Position numbers and translations under genes: made by a program
Part shown: positions 9,248-18,828 of the stretch, in pieces
How positions within the stretch are numbered: the first letter of the stretch is position 1
Layout of the letters: every line of letters starts with the position of its first letter
Notes under the pieces: model-generated
Databases searched by the model: none
What the model saw: only the letters and a program-made list of their open reading frames with translations
Told to the model about the DNA's origin: nothing
Source: Lewinellaceae bacterium
GTDB taxonomy: Bacteria > Bacteroidota > Bacteroidia > Chitinophagales > Saprospiraceae
Assembly (NCBI GenBank): GCA_020636075.1
Contig: JACJYO010000005.1
Span: forward strand, 1-64,000
Direction of reading: 5' to 3'
Length of the DNA stretch: 64,000 nucleotides

Positions 9248-12200
9248 ATGAAAAAGCACCTGTACCTATTACTATTCCTGCTGACCGTTACCACGCTCTC
9301 TGCCCAGGTCGCCATCAACCAGGATAACTCCACGCCCGACCCCTCGGCCATGCTCGACGTCAAGAGCAGCGACAAGGGCATGCTCGTACCCCGAATGACG
9401 ACGGCCCAACGCGACGCTATCGCCAGCCCGGCCACGGGCCTGCTGGTATTTGATACCGATACCGAATCATTCTGGTACCGGGACAGCGGCAGCTGGGTGC
9501 GGCTCATCAGTGGCTGGGGCCTGACCGGCAACGCGGGTACGGTGGACGGCACGAATTTTATTGGCACCACCGATGATGTGCCACTGAATTTCCGGGTGAA
9601 TAATACGCGCGGCTTTCGAATTGAACCGTCAGTGAGTAGCCCGAACCTGATCGGCGGGTTTAGCGGCAATACCGTTGCAACAGGGATTTTCGGCGCTACT
9701 ATTTCAGGCGGCGGAAATGCTGTCTATGAGAATCAAATAACCGCCAATTATGGAACGATCGGCGGCGGAGTTAGAAACATTGTAAGCGGTAGCAGTTCGG
9801 CTGTCTCTGGTGGATTTTATAACACGGCCAGTGGAAATGGTGCAATGATCGGAGGCGGTGAAAATAATACAGCCAGTGGTGATCAGTCTGTTGTTTCCGG
9901 TGGTTTAGAAAATACCGCGAGTGGTCCGCAGTCGACGGTCGTTGGAGGATTTGGCAACCGTGCCGCAGGTTTCGGCAGCGTGGCCACGGGTACGCTTGCC
10001 CAAATCAATCATTTCGGGACCTTTCTCTTCAGTGACGGGAATAGCCCGTATGTGTTCAACTCGGTTTCGAACAATGAATTTGGCGTTCGCGCTACCGGCG
10101 GCGTGCGCTTTGTGACGGCCATCGACGGCTCCGGCAATCCTACGCAAACGGTGCGTATTGACAATACCGGCACGGTTACCGCTGCTGCCTTTGTGGGCGA
10201 CGGCTCGGGGCTGACCAATTTACCTTCCACCGCAGATAACCTGGGTAATCACACCGCCACGTCCGACATCAATCTGAACAACAACTGGCTCACCAACGGC
10301 ACCAGCAACAGGGGCCTGAGCATCAATGCGGACGGTTCCAGTTTTATCGAGACGGAAGGTGCGAAAGTCGGTCTGCAATTGCGATCAGGGGATTCTCCGT
10401 ATCTGCGTTTAGATCAGGACAATTCACAAAACTGGGGCGCCTATACCTGGGACATTGTCGGCAATGAGTCGAACTTCTTTATCCGGGATGTTTCCGGCGG
10501 GTCTAAATTGCCATTTAAGATCAAACCGGGCTCTTCCAGCGACCGGCTGGTTATCAATGGCACCAATGTTGGCATCGGCAAAGAAATACCGGGCTCTGCC
10601 CTGGACGTGGACGGCACCGTTACCGCCACCGCATTTGTAGGCGATGGCTCGGGATTAACCAATTTGCCAACCAATTCCTTGGCCATCATTGCAGATGCAG
10701 ACAACGACACTAAAATCCAGGTTGAAGAAAATGCTGATGAGGATATTATCCGATTTGATTTGGCCGGTACCGAACATTTTAGAATGGATGGCCCACGATT
10801 AGAGGTTTTAAATTCAGGTTCATCTGTTTTCATAGGGCAGGGAGCCGGTGCAAGCAACACCATAGGAGAAAGTATTACTGCTGTTGGAATGAATTCGCTT
10901 TATAATCAGACTTCTGGTTATTACAATAGTGCGTTAGGAAGAACTTCCCTTTATTATAATACAACTGGAAATAATAATTCGGCCTTCGGTGCATACAGTA
11001 TGTTCAAAAATACGAGTGGATCCAACAATACCGTAATGGGATTGAGCGCTCTTCAAGAAAATCAATTAGGAAACAACAACGTAGCTATTGGATCGTTCGC
11101 TGGATCTTTATCTCTAGGTGATGGTAACATATTCTTGGGATACAATGCCGGCTATAATGAAACTGGCAGCAACAAACTATACATTGATAATTCCAGTACA
11201 ACTACACCACTCATTTATGGTGATTTCAGTTCAAATGCACTGACCGTGAATGGGTCATTGCGCGTTAATGACGGTACACAAAGCAGTGGACATGTGCTAA
11301 CCAGTGACGCTAGCGGCAATGCCACTTGGCAACAACCGCTAATGTTTGTAACAGATACATTAACCATTATTGCTGATGCAGACCGCGATACCAAAATTCA
11401 GGTAGAAGAAAGTGCCGATGAAGACAAAATTCGTTTTGACCTTGCGGGTACAGAGCGGTTTGTGATGGACGGAGCAAGGTTGAGTGTTTTAAACTCAGGA
11501 AACTCCGTTTTCATGGGAGAGGGAGCTGGAGCGAATGACGATCTTACAGACAACAAAAACGTATTCATCGGATTCAACGCAGGAGCCAGCAATACAACTG
11601 GAGTCCAGAACAATGCAGTGGGCTATGGTGCATTGTCTGCTCAAACTTCAGGCGCTAGCGCCAATAATGCAATTGGTTATCAGGCAATGTTCCGCCATGC
11701 AACCGGAAATTTCAACTGCGCTTTTGGTAACCAAAGTATGTATTTTAACACAACCGGAACCAAAAACACTGCCATTGGAGCAGGTTCTCTTTATCAAAAT
11801 CAGTCAGGGAGCAATAATGTTGCAGTAGGACTGAATGCCGGAGGTACCACAACGGGCTCAGGCAATGTGTTTTTAGGCTATACTGCTGGATATTTAGAAA
11901 AAGGTTCCAATAAACTTTACATCGATAACGGCGGTAGTACATCGCCTCTCATTTATGGTGAATTTGACAATGGTATTTTGAGCTTTAATGCCAATATTGG
12001 TATCGGTACCAACAGTCCTGACAGGCCTTTGACAATCAAGGGTACCGGAACCGAACCTGAATGGTTGAGTTTCAAGGATGATGCAGGTTTCACGCAATGG
12101 CACATCAACAACAAACTCGATGGACTCAACTTTGCCGAAACGGGCTCAGCTGATGGCAGGTTGTTTCTGGCAGCAGGTGGCAATGTAGGTTTTGGCACTA

Positions 12201-12991
12201 CCAGCCCTACACAGGCCAAAGTGGTCATTAATGGAACGGTGTCTAACAATCTCGGGAGCTATGGCTACTTGAACAGCAGTGGGAATACGGGAACCGCTTC
12301 AGGTTCGAATCCTTATTCGCTCTATGCCAATGAACGGATCGCGGCCAGCGAGTTCAACGCTCATTCTGACAATCGGATCAAAAACATCCGGGGCATCTCC
12401 GACGCCGGAGAAGACCTCGCCACCCTTCTGCAGATCGAAATCACCGACTACACCCTCCGCGACACCATCGCCAAGGGTAGCACTCCGCAGAAAAAGGTCA
12501 TCGCCCAGCAGGTCGAGCAAGTGTACCCGCAAGCCGTAACCGCCAACCTGACCGAGGTCGTACCGGATATATACAAACGTGCCAGCATCAAAGACGGCTG
12601 GGTGCAGCTCGCCACGGATCTGAAGCCCGGCGAACGGGTAAAGATCATCACGGAACAAAGCGCCGAAGTTTACGATGTTACTCAGGTAGAAGAAAGCCGT
12701 TTCCGGGTTGCAGAACTCGAAACTCGTAACTCGAAACTCGAAACTGTCTTCGTCTACGGCCGTGAGGTGAATGATTTCCACACCGTGGATTACGAAGCCA
12801 TTGCCATGCTCAACGTGAGCGCCACGCAGGAACAGCAGCGCATCATCGAGGCGCAGGGAAAGCGTATTGCTGAATTAGAAGCGCAAAACACAGCTCTGAG
12901 AAACGAGTTCGAACAGCGTCTGGCACGTCTTGAGGCAGTGCTTCAAACCCGGGTTGTAGTAGAAAAATCAGCGGGTTCATCTGAAAAATAA
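9248..12991 (+). CDS. Fibre A: YadA-head / S74-chaperone surface fibre
   Basis: A 1247-residue protein. The signal peptide ends at LSAQ, followed by the cap common to the family (VAINQDNS, AMLDVKSSDKGMLVPRMT, GLLVFDTDTESFWYRDSG). About residues 130-270 are YadA-like head repeats (TIGGG, SGGFYNTASGNG). Two solenoid blocks follow, each introduced by DADNDTKIQVEE or DADRDTKIQVEE. The C-terminal S74 intramolecular chaperone begins at HSDNRIKNI, with Ser1040 and Lys1045 at the S-x4-K spacing of the self-cleaving family and the conserved VIAQQVEQVYP. A coiled coil ends the chain. S74 proteins fold as trimers and cut off the chaperone (family knowledge). There is no T9SS tail or membrane anchor. The partner gene starts 9 bp downstream. 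Confidence 0.87.
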   Translation: MKKHLYLLLFLLTVTTLSAQVAINQDNSTPDPSAMLDVKSSDKGMLVPRMTTAQRDAIASPATGLLVFDTDTESFWYRDSGSWVRLISGWGLTGNAGTVDGTNFIGTTDDVPLNFRVNNTRGFRIEPSVSSPNLIGGFSGNTVATGIFGATISGGGNAVYENQITANYGTIGGGVRNIVSGSSSAVSGGFYNTASGNGAMIGGGENNTASGDQSVVSGGLENTASGPQSTVVGGFGNRAAGFGSVATGTLAQINHFGTFLFSDGNSPYVFNSVSNNEFGVRATGGVRFVTAIDGSGNPTQTVRIDNTGTVTAAAFVGDGSGLTNLPSTADNLGNHTATSDINLNNNWLTNGTSNRGLSINADGSSFIETEGAKVGLQLRSGDSPYLRLDQDNSQNWGAYTWDIVGNESNFFIRDVSGGSKLPFKIKPGSSSDRLVINGTNVGIGKEIPGSALDVDGTVTATAFVGDGSGLTNLPTNSLAIIADADNDTKIQVEENADEDIIRFDLAGTEHFRMDGPRLEVLNSGSSVFIGQGAGASNTIGESITAVGMNSLYNQTSGYYNSALGRTSLYYNTTGNNNSAFGAYSMFKNTSGSNNTVMGLSALQENQLGNNNVAIGSFAGSLSLGDGNIFLGYNAGYNETGSNKLYIDNSSTTTPLIYGDFSSNALTVNGSLRVNDGTQSSGHVLTSDASGNATWQQPLMFVTDTLTIIADADRDTKIQVEESADEDKIRFDLAGTERFVMDGARLSVLNSGNSVFMGEGAGANDDLTDNKNVFIGFNAGASNTTGVQNNAVGYGALSAQTSGASANNAIGYQAMFRHATGNFNCAFGNQSMYFNTTGTKNTAIGAGSLYQNQSGSNNVAVGLNAGGTTTGSGNVFLGYTAGYLEKGSNKLYIDNGGSTSPLIYGEFDNGILSFNANIGIGTNSPDRPLTIKGTGTEPEWLSFKDDAGFTQWHINNKLDGLNFAETGSADGRLFLAAGGNVGFGTTSPTQAKVVINGTVSNNLGSYGYLNSSGNTGTASGSNPYSLYANERIAASEFNAHSDNRIKNIRGISDAGEDLATLLQIEITDYTLRDTIAKGSTPQKKVIAQQVEQVYPQAVTANLTEVVPDIYKRASIKDGWVQLATDLKPGERVKIITEQSAEVYDVTQVEESRFRVAELETRNSKLETVFVYGREVNDFHTVDYEAIAMLNVSATQEQQRIIEAQGKRIAELEAQNTALRNEFEQRLARLEAVLQTRVVVEKSAGSSEK
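12714..12745 (+). repeat. Heptanucleotide tandem repeat inside the S74 domain of fibre A
   Basis: About 4.5 copies of AACTCGA (one copy AACTCGT) lie within the coding frame and encode ELETRNSKLET. Seven is not a multiple of three, so gain or loss of one unit would shift the frame. The inserted peptide sits in a surface loop position between VEESRFRV and VFVYG. Confidence 0.8.
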
Positions 12992-13000
12992 CTTTCAACA

Positions 13001-15199
13001 ATGAACATCATGAAAAATAGCATTGCCGCGCTTGCCCTGACTTTGCTGTTTGCCAGCCCGGCCTGGGCTCAATTGCAAAACAAATGGGGGAACTTCACCA
13101 TCAACCCCGGCTCAACAGTCATCGCTCTCAACGGTGTCATTAGCTCCGAAGGTGGCACGTTCACCGTCGATGGCACGCTTAGCACGCCGGTTGACCTGAT
13201 CAACACCAACGGCGCTACCCTCCAGGGTGATGGCCAGTACCACATCGGCGGCAACTGGACCAACGACGCCAACTTCAACGCCGGCGCCTCGACAGTCACC
13301 TTCGAAGGTCCGCAAAACAGCACCGTCGCTTCCGGCGGGGCTGCTTTCAACGACGTTGTGCTGACTAAAAACGATGGGCTCAACCTTTTGCTGGCCGACA
13401 ATATGGCCATTGGTAACAGCCTCGATTTCCAGGCAACAAATAACTACGTAGTACTTGGCAACTTTAATCTACAGGCCGGGGATATGCTCGGCTATGAAGC
13501 AAGCCGGCACGTGCGCACCGATGGAACAGGATTTCTCGTGCGCACGGTGGCCGGCGCCCCGGTGGTTTTTCCCGTGGGAAACACTACCTACAACCCCGCA
13601 ACGCTGACCAATGCCGGCACCAGCGATCTGTTCCGGGTGCGGGTGGCCGATAATGTTTTGGCCGGCGGCTACTCCGGAAATGCCTACCAAACCAATGCTG
13701 TGGACCGCAGCTGGTTTATGGAAGAAGCAGTCCCCGGTGGCTCCGACCTGAGCCTCGCCCTGCAGTGGAACGGAAACGAAGAACTTACCGGCTTCGACCG
13801 CACGATGGCCTATGTGTCAAGCTTTGACGGCGGCCTCTGGGACAACCAGGCTGCCGGCGCTGCTACCGGCGCCGATCCGTATATCCTTAGCCGGACTGGT
13901 ATCACGACGCTCACGCCATTTGCGGTATTGAGCGGCAATTTTCAGCCCGTGGTCAACATCCTGGGGCAGATACGTTGGAAAGGCGATGGCGTGACCGGCG
14001 TGAAAGATGCTGCGGTCACCTTCAGCGGCGACTTCAGTGGCTTGGTCAACTCCGATGCTTCAGGTAACTACAGCACGGCACTCGCCGGCAACGGCAACCT
14101 GACGATCACCCCGACGAAAAACGTAAACCTGCTCAATGGGATCACCGTTGGCGACAAACTCGCCATCCAGCAACACCTCACCGATATCAACCCGATCACA
14201 GACCCCTATGTCTGGATCGCTATGGATGTTGACCGCGATAACGAGATCTCTACCTTTGATGCCTTACTGATCAGCCAGGCGCTGTTGAACAACCCCCAGA
14301 CCTTAAATATTTTCAACAAATCCTGGCGCTTCGTGCCGGCAGCTTACCCCCTGGCCTTGCCGCCCTGGGGTTTCCCGGAGCAGATCGATCTGACGGGAGT
14401 AAGCAGCAACCAGAGCGGACAGGATTTCTACGGCGTCAAGCTCGGCGATGTAATTGAGGAATTTGCCGATCCGGCCAACTTTGGCGGCAGCGGCAGTAGC
14501 ATGGCGCCGCTGGTTTGGCGGGTGCAAGACCGTATGCTGGAGGCCGGACAGGACATTCAGGTAACCTTTGCAGCGGATTTCCTGGAAAACATCGCGGCAT
14601 TCCAGTTTGGTCTGCGTTTTGACACACAATACCTGGAACTGGAGGATGTGGAACAACTGGCCGCCTTGCCGCTCGGGGATGACCACTTCGGCTTATTCGA
14701 GGCACATTTGGGCGAGTTTCGGGCAGCATGGTCACACCATGAGGGTTTTGAACTGCCACATGGTTCGGAAGCTTTTCACCTGCACTTCAAGGTGTTGGAA
14801 TCGGGTGTAAACCTGAGTTCGATACTCGGCATGGATGAATCCTTATTACAAGGGCTGGTGTACAACAATCAGTTAGAGCACAATGAGGTGCAATTGCATT
14901 TCAGTCCGGCCACGGGTACGCACGATGCACAGGCTGATGTGCTCTTATTCGACAACTTTCCCAATCCATTTGTAAATACAACCAACATTAGTTTTAGCCT
15001 GCCGGAATCCTGTGCGGCGCAATTGCGAGTACTGGATGAAAGCGGCCATGAGCTGTTCCGGGTAAACCGGGACTACCCCGCCGGCAATAATATGGAGCAA
15101 CTGAATTTGGGCGATTTGAGCGCTGCCGGGATGTTGGTTTGTGAACTGGCGACACCTTTTGGCGTATTGACGAAAAAAATGGTTCGGGTAGGCGGGTAA
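13001..15199 (+). CDS. Partner A: T9SS surface protein with dockerin-like and cohesin-like domains
   Basis: A 732-residue protein. The start is 13001 or 13010, both ahead of a signal peptide ending PAWAQ. About residues 25-320 form a beta-rich region shared with partners B, D and F (TVDGTL, GDGQYHIGGNWTN, RHVRTDGTGFLVRTV, FPVGN). A prealbumin-like module follows at about 322-375 (KGDGVTGVKDAAVT), then a dockerin type I-like domain at about 380-435. Its second calcium loop is canonical (DVDRDNEISTFD from about 408) and its first is degenerate. A cohesin-like beta-sandwich is at about 500-640 (LEAGQDIQVTF, FQFGLRFDTQYLEL). A T9SS sorting domain starts at about 652 (NFPNPFVNTTNISF). It is probably co-transcribed with fibre A and may anchor it at the surface (inference). 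Confidence 0.85.
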   Translation: MNIMKNSIAALALTLLFASPAWAQLQNKWGNFTINPGSTVIALNGVISSEGGTFTVDGTLSTPVDLINTNGATLQGDGQYHIGGNWTNDANFNAGASTVTFEGPQNSTVASGGAAFNDVVLTKNDGLNLLLADNMAIGNSLDFQATNNYVVLGNFNLQAGDMLGYEASRHVRTDGTGFLVRTVAGAPVVFPVGNTTYNPATLTNAGTSDLFRVRVADNVLAGGYSGNAYQTNAVDRSWFMEEAVPGGSDLSLALQWNGNEELTGFDRTMAYVSSFDGGLWDNQAAGAATGADPYILSRTGITTLTPFAVLSGNFQPVVNILGQIRWKGDGVTGVKDAAVTFSGDFSGLVNSDASGNYSTALAGNGNLTITPTKNVNLLNGITVGDKLAIQQHLTDINPITDPYVWIAMDVDRDNEISTFDALLISQALLNNPQTLNIFNKSWRFVPAAYPLALPPWGFPEQIDLTGVSSNQSGQDFYGVKLGDVIEEFADPANFGGSGSSMAPLVWRVQDRMLEAGQDIQVTFAADFLENIAAFQFGLRFDTQYLELEDVEQLAALPLGDDHFGLFEAHLGEFRAAWSHHEGFELPHGSEAFHLHFKVLESGVNLSSILGMDESLLQGLVYNNQLEHNEVQLHFSPATGTHDAQADVLLFDNFPNPFVNTTNISFSLPESCAAQLRVLDESGHELFRVNRDYPAGNNMEQLNLGDLSAAGMLVCELATPFGVLTKKMVRVGG

Positions 15200-15200
15200 G

Positions 15201-15225
15201 CAAGTGGAGCATTTCGCTCCACTTG
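15201..15225 (+). terminator. Hairpin after cassette A
   Basis: CAAGTGGAGC and GCTCCACTTG form a perfect 10-bp stem with a 5-base loop, one base after the stop of partner A. There is no long T-tract, so termination strength is uncertain. Confidence 0.6.
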
Positions 15226-15310
15226 TATCAATCCCATATTTCAGGAGTCAAACCCGGGAAAAGCCGCGGCTTAATGCAAAGCAAGCATTGCTGTACAAGC
15301 GAGACTCCCA

Positions 15311-15375
15311 TTAATATTTTTTAATATTTTTTAAATCGGTTTAAGCTGCTCGTCCGGAAGGGAAATCCAACTTTG
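15311..15375 (+). promoter_or_regulatory. TTAATA repeats on a 10-bp period ahead of the membrane gene
   Basis: TTAAT occurs at 15311 and 15321, TTAAA at 15331 and TTAAG at 15341, each 10 bp apart. A TTTG at 15372-15375 lies 31 bp after the last one. The ATG at 15386 is close, so any leader would be very short. The same TTAAT phasing relative to TTTG occurs at 15973-16037. Confidence 0.45.
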
Positions 15376-15385
15376 GGTTTCGACT

Positions 15386-15976
15386 ATGTATGCAAAGAGA
15401 CAAGCAGCCATCTATAAGGCAGCGACATTAAAAAACGTGTTGCTGTTGGGACTGCTGTACCTGATCATGACGGTTTTCATCATGCCGGAAGCGGAACGGG
15501 AAATCGAACGCAGTGCTTACGGTATGGGGCGCGTGCAAACATTCCTGTTTCGTTTTCCCGACAAATTATATGAGCAAATCGGACGGTATGGAACAGAAGG
15601 CCGCGCGCTATATGCCGCCGTGGAAATGACGGCTGATATTTGCTATGCTGTTGTCTTTGCGCTCTTCCTTGCTAGTTTGATGCTTTGGTCTTCCCAGGCT
15701 GCTCCGGGAAAAACATGGACGCTGAAGCGCCTGTTGGTGCTGCCCTTAGTTTCCTTTTTATTGGCTGTTTGCAATAGTATTGGCATTGCCTGGATACTGA
15801 TAAACTATCCGGCAAACTATCATTTCCTGCCGCTGACTATCTTCTTCTTTTCCAAATTAAACTTGCTGGCGGTACTCCTTTGTACAGTTGTGATTGGCCG
15901 AAACATAGTCCGTTGGCGAGCGCCTCAAAAGCTCGGTATTGCCAGGGAAGTGAACAGCATTCACCCACCTCGTTAA
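15386..15976 (+). CDS. Four-helix membrane protein of unknown function
   Basis: A 196-residue protein that I do not recognise. Four hydrophobic segments are visible at about 17-35, 80-103, 115-138 and 145-168. A predicted extracytoplasmic loop follows helix 1 (EREIERSAYGMGRVQTFLF), and the C-terminus is basic. No signal for cleavage or catalytic motif is seen. It stands alone between cassettes A and B and shares TTAATA-type upstream repeats with fibre B, which suggests common regulation (inference). Confidence 0.75.
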   Translation: MYAKRQAAIYKAATLKNVLLLGLLYLIMTVFIMPEAEREIERSAYGMGRVQTFLFRFPDKLYEQIGRYGTEGRALYAAVEMTADICYAVVFALFLASLMLWSSQAAPGKTWTLKRLLVLPLVSFLLAVCNSIGIAWILINYPANYHFLPLTIFFFSKLNLLAVLLCTVVIGRNIVRWRAPQKLGIAREVNSIHPPR

Positions 15977-16037
15977 TACTTTTTAATAACTTTTAAAAAC
16001 CATTAATCCGATACCAGCACTACCCCCCGGACTTTTG
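15973..16037 (+). promoter_or_regulatory. Fibre B promoter: phased TTAAT repeats plus TTTG
   Basis: TTAAT occurs at 15973, 15983 and 16003. A TTTG at 16034-16037 (GACTTTTGC) lies 31 bp after the last one and 36 bp before the ATG of fibre B. Positions relative to TTTG (-61, -51, -31) match those at 15311-15375. The 21-bp double repeat seen at other fibres is absent here. Confidence 0.45.
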
Positions 16038-16072
16038 CTTGACAAAAATTGATTTAACTAAAACTCATTGTC

Positions 16073-18778
16073 ATGCGCTTTTTTGAAACAATCGTACCGG
16101 AGATAAAGGCAGTGCTTTTGCCTGCTGCTTTACTTATCTGTATTCACCTCCAACTTCACGGACAGAGTGGCGTCAGCATCAACAACAGCGGAGCGCTGCC
16201 CGATGCCGGGGCGATCCTCGATCTCGAATCTACAGACAAAGGGTTGTTGATTCCCCGCATGAAAACTGCCCAGCGCCAGTTGATCAGCGGCGGTGCGCCT
16301 GCCACCGGCATGATGGTGTATGATACGGACACCAATTCCTTCTGGTATTTCAACGGAACCGGCTGGATAAACATGGCCAGTCTCACACTGGAAGATGCCG
16401 ACCAGGATACCAAAATACAGGTGGAAAAATCCCCCGATGAAGACATCATCCGCTTTGATGTGGCAGGCGTGGAAGTGATGCGCCACGACGGGAAAACACT
16501 CCATGCTGCCGCACCGGGCTTTAGTTTGTTTATTGGTTCGGATGCCGGAACAAACGACGATGGTGTAGGCGACGGAGTGGAAAACGAAAACACATTTATT
16601 GGCGTAGGAACAGGCTACTCCAACACTGTTGGGATACATAACACTTACCTGGGCACTAATGCTGGAGCGTATAATATTGTCGGCAGTGGCAATACCATGA
16701 TTGGGCATAACGCAGGGTTCAATACAACTACAGGCGGGAACACTTTCCTGGGCTCCGGCGCCGGCTATAACAATACCGCCGGTAGCAATAATTTCTTTTC
16801 CGGTTCCGCTGCCGGCTATAACAATACCGCCGCTTCAGGTAATCATTTTGCCGGCTATCGGGCGGGATTTTCCAATACCACAGGAGTTGAAAACCAATTT
16901 ATTGGCTTTGATGCGGGTTTTGCCAACACGACCGGCGGTACGAACCTGTTTGTGGGCTTTGAGGCAGGCAAAAGCAACACGACCGGCGGCACAAACCTGT
17001 TTATCGGGCACAGAGCCGGCCACAGCAATATTTCGGATTTCCGAAACATGTTTATCGGTCATGAATCGGGTGAAGCCAATAACGGCGGATACTCCAATCA
17101 ATTTATGGGTTATCAGGCCGGACAATCCAACGTTAGCGGTTGGGAGGGCCTTTTTATCGGCTATAAGTCAGGTCAAAACAACACGACCGGCCATCTCAAT
17201 CATTTTGTCGGTTATTATGCCGGCCAAAGCAATACGGCCGGGTATGCCAATTATTTTTCCGGCCACCGGGCAGGCCGTTTGAATACTACAGGTACCTGCA
17301 ACCACTTCGCCGGCTGGCTGGCCGGTGATGCCAACACGACTGCTTCGTACAATCACTTTGTGGGTTATGCTTCCGGAAATTCAAACACGACCGGCGAGCG
17401 GAACTATTTTTCAGGGTATTACACAGGTGATGAAAATACAACGGGCAGCAACAACCACTTTGACGGGCATCAGGCAGGAAAAAACAATACCACCGGCAGC
17501 AATAACCAATTTAGCGGCTACAAAGCCGGGATCAGCAATAACGGCGCGGACAATAATTTTTTCACCGGCTACGAAGCCGGGCAAGCGAATACCAATGGTC
17601 ATGACAACCACTTTTCAGGTTTTCAGTCGGGATATACCAACATAGGCGGCCATTACAATTATTTTTCCGGTTACCAGGCGGGCTATTCCAACACGGGCAG
17701 TTACAATCATTTTTCCGGGTATAAAGCCGGCTACGAAAACACGACCGGCACAGCCAATTATAGCTCGGGCCAGGGGGCAGGCCGAAACAACCAGACGGGC
17801 AGTAGCAACGTCTGCGTCGGCTACCAGGCCGGTCTGAACAATCTCAGCAGCAACAATATTTTTATCGGACGGAGCGCAGGTCAGTCCTTTGACAGCGGCA
17901 CTGAAAACACCATGATCGGAACGAGAGCCGGCGAATCCTTTTCGGGCACCGGGGACAACTGTACATTTTTGGGAGCGTATGCCGGGCAAACCACTTCCGG
18001 TAGCGACAACACACTCCTTGGTAATCATGCCGGAAAGGCCGTTTCTAATTCCGGCAACACAATCGTCGGAAGCCAGGCGGGCGCCGCAGGTGTTTTTTCC
18101 GGAGCGAATAATACTATAATGGGTAAAAGCGCGGCATCCGGATTGACCAGTGGAGCACAAAACGTGATTATTGGAGCCAGCACTGGATCAAGTGTCGGTG
18201 GCGGCAGCTCGAATACCTTGGTCGGATTCACTGCACGTTCACTTTTAAATTTGAACAATTGCATCGCCATCGGTTACGACACCTATGTCACTGCCGCCAG
18301 TACCGCTATGATTGGGAAAAATATTACCAAGGTGGGTTTTGGTAAAGAAGCCGGCGTTGGGGAGGCCATGGCCTTCTATGTCAATGGCGCCTATCTATCC
18401 TCCGGAGGAACCTGGACCAATGCATCCGACCGCAACGTGAAAGAAAATATTACATCGGTCAACAGGGCAGAAGTGCTCGACAAAATAATGCAACTCCCGA
18501 TCACGCAATGGAATTACATCAACGAGGACGACCGGGTGAAGCATATCGGTCCTATGGCACAGGATTTTTATGCGGCTTTCGGACTGGGCAGGGACGAAAA
18601 ATCCATCTCCACTATCGACCCCGCAGGTGTCGCACTGGTAGCCATACAGGAGCTGAACAAAAAACAACAGGAACTCCAGCAAAAAACGGAGGAAATCAAT
18701 CAGTTGAAATCAATGCTGGAAAGCTTGCAAACGGAGGTGTCGGCGCTTAAGGTTCGCATGGACAATGCGGAGAAATAA
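16073..18778 (+). CDS. Fibre B: long 15-16-residue solenoid fibre with S74 chaperone
   Basis: A 901-residue protein with an N-terminal hydrophobic signal and the family cap in a variant form (VSINNSGALPDAGAILDLES, GLLIPRMKTAQR, MMVYDTDTNSFWYFNG). From about residue 150 to 740 it is a very regular chain of 15-16-residue units of the form NHFxGYxAGxxNTTGxx, about 35 in all, which should build a beta-solenoid shaft. The C-terminus is S74: SDRNVKENI with Ser785 and Lys790, then IGPMAQDFYAAFG, ending in a coiled coil. The shaft repeat type differs from the YadA-like heads of fibres A and E-I. Partner B starts 50 bp after the stop. Confidence 0.87.
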   Translation: MRFFETIVPEIKAVLLPAALLICIHLQLHGQSGVSINNSGALPDAGAILDLESTDKGLLIPRMKTAQRQLISGGAPATGMMVYDTDTNSFWYFNGTGWINMASLTLEDADQDTKIQVEKSPDEDIIRFDVAGVEVMRHDGKTLHAAAPGFSLFIGSDAGTNDDGVGDGVENENTFIGVGTGYSNTVGIHNTYLGTNAGAYNIVGSGNTMIGHNAGFNTTTGGNTFLGSGAGYNNTAGSNNFFSGSAAGYNNTAASGNHFAGYRAGFSNTTGVENQFIGFDAGFANTTGGTNLFVGFEAGKSNTTGGTNLFIGHRAGHSNISDFRNMFIGHESGEANNGGYSNQFMGYQAGQSNVSGWEGLFIGYKSGQNNTTGHLNHFVGYYAGQSNTAGYANYFSGHRAGRLNTTGTCNHFAGWLAGDANTTASYNHFVGYASGNSNTTGERNYFSGYYTGDENTTGSNNHFDGHQAGKNNTTGSNNQFSGYKAGISNNGADNNFFTGYEAGQANTNGHDNHFSGFQSGYTNIGGHYNYFSGYQAGYSNTGSYNHFSGYKAGYENTTGTANYSSGQGAGRNNQTGSSNVCVGYQAGLNNLSSNNIFIGRSAGQSFDSGTENTMIGTRAGESFSGTGDNCTFLGAYAGQTTSGSDNTLLGNHAGKAVSNSGNTIVGSQAGAAGVFSGANNTIMGKSAASGLTSGAQNVIIGASTGSSVGGGSSNTLVGFTARSLLNLNNCIAIGYDTYVTAASTAMIGKNITKVGFGKEAGVGEAMAFYVNGAYLSSGGTWTNASDRNVKENITSVNRAEVLDKIMQLPITQWNYINEDDRVKHIGPMAQDFYAAFGLGRDEKSISTIDPAGVALVAIQELNKKQQELQQKTEEINQLKSMLESLQTEVSALKVRMDNAEK

Positions 18779-18828
18779 GGGGTATTCGATTGAGAAGGAT
18801 TTATCACAGAACCAACAATCTTTTTATC

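Noticed and set aside
13969..14310. Cellulosome-type scaffold, because of the dockerin-like and cohesin-like domains
   Set aside because: No glycoside hydrolases, carbohydrate-binding modules or multi-cohesin scaffoldin are present in the window.
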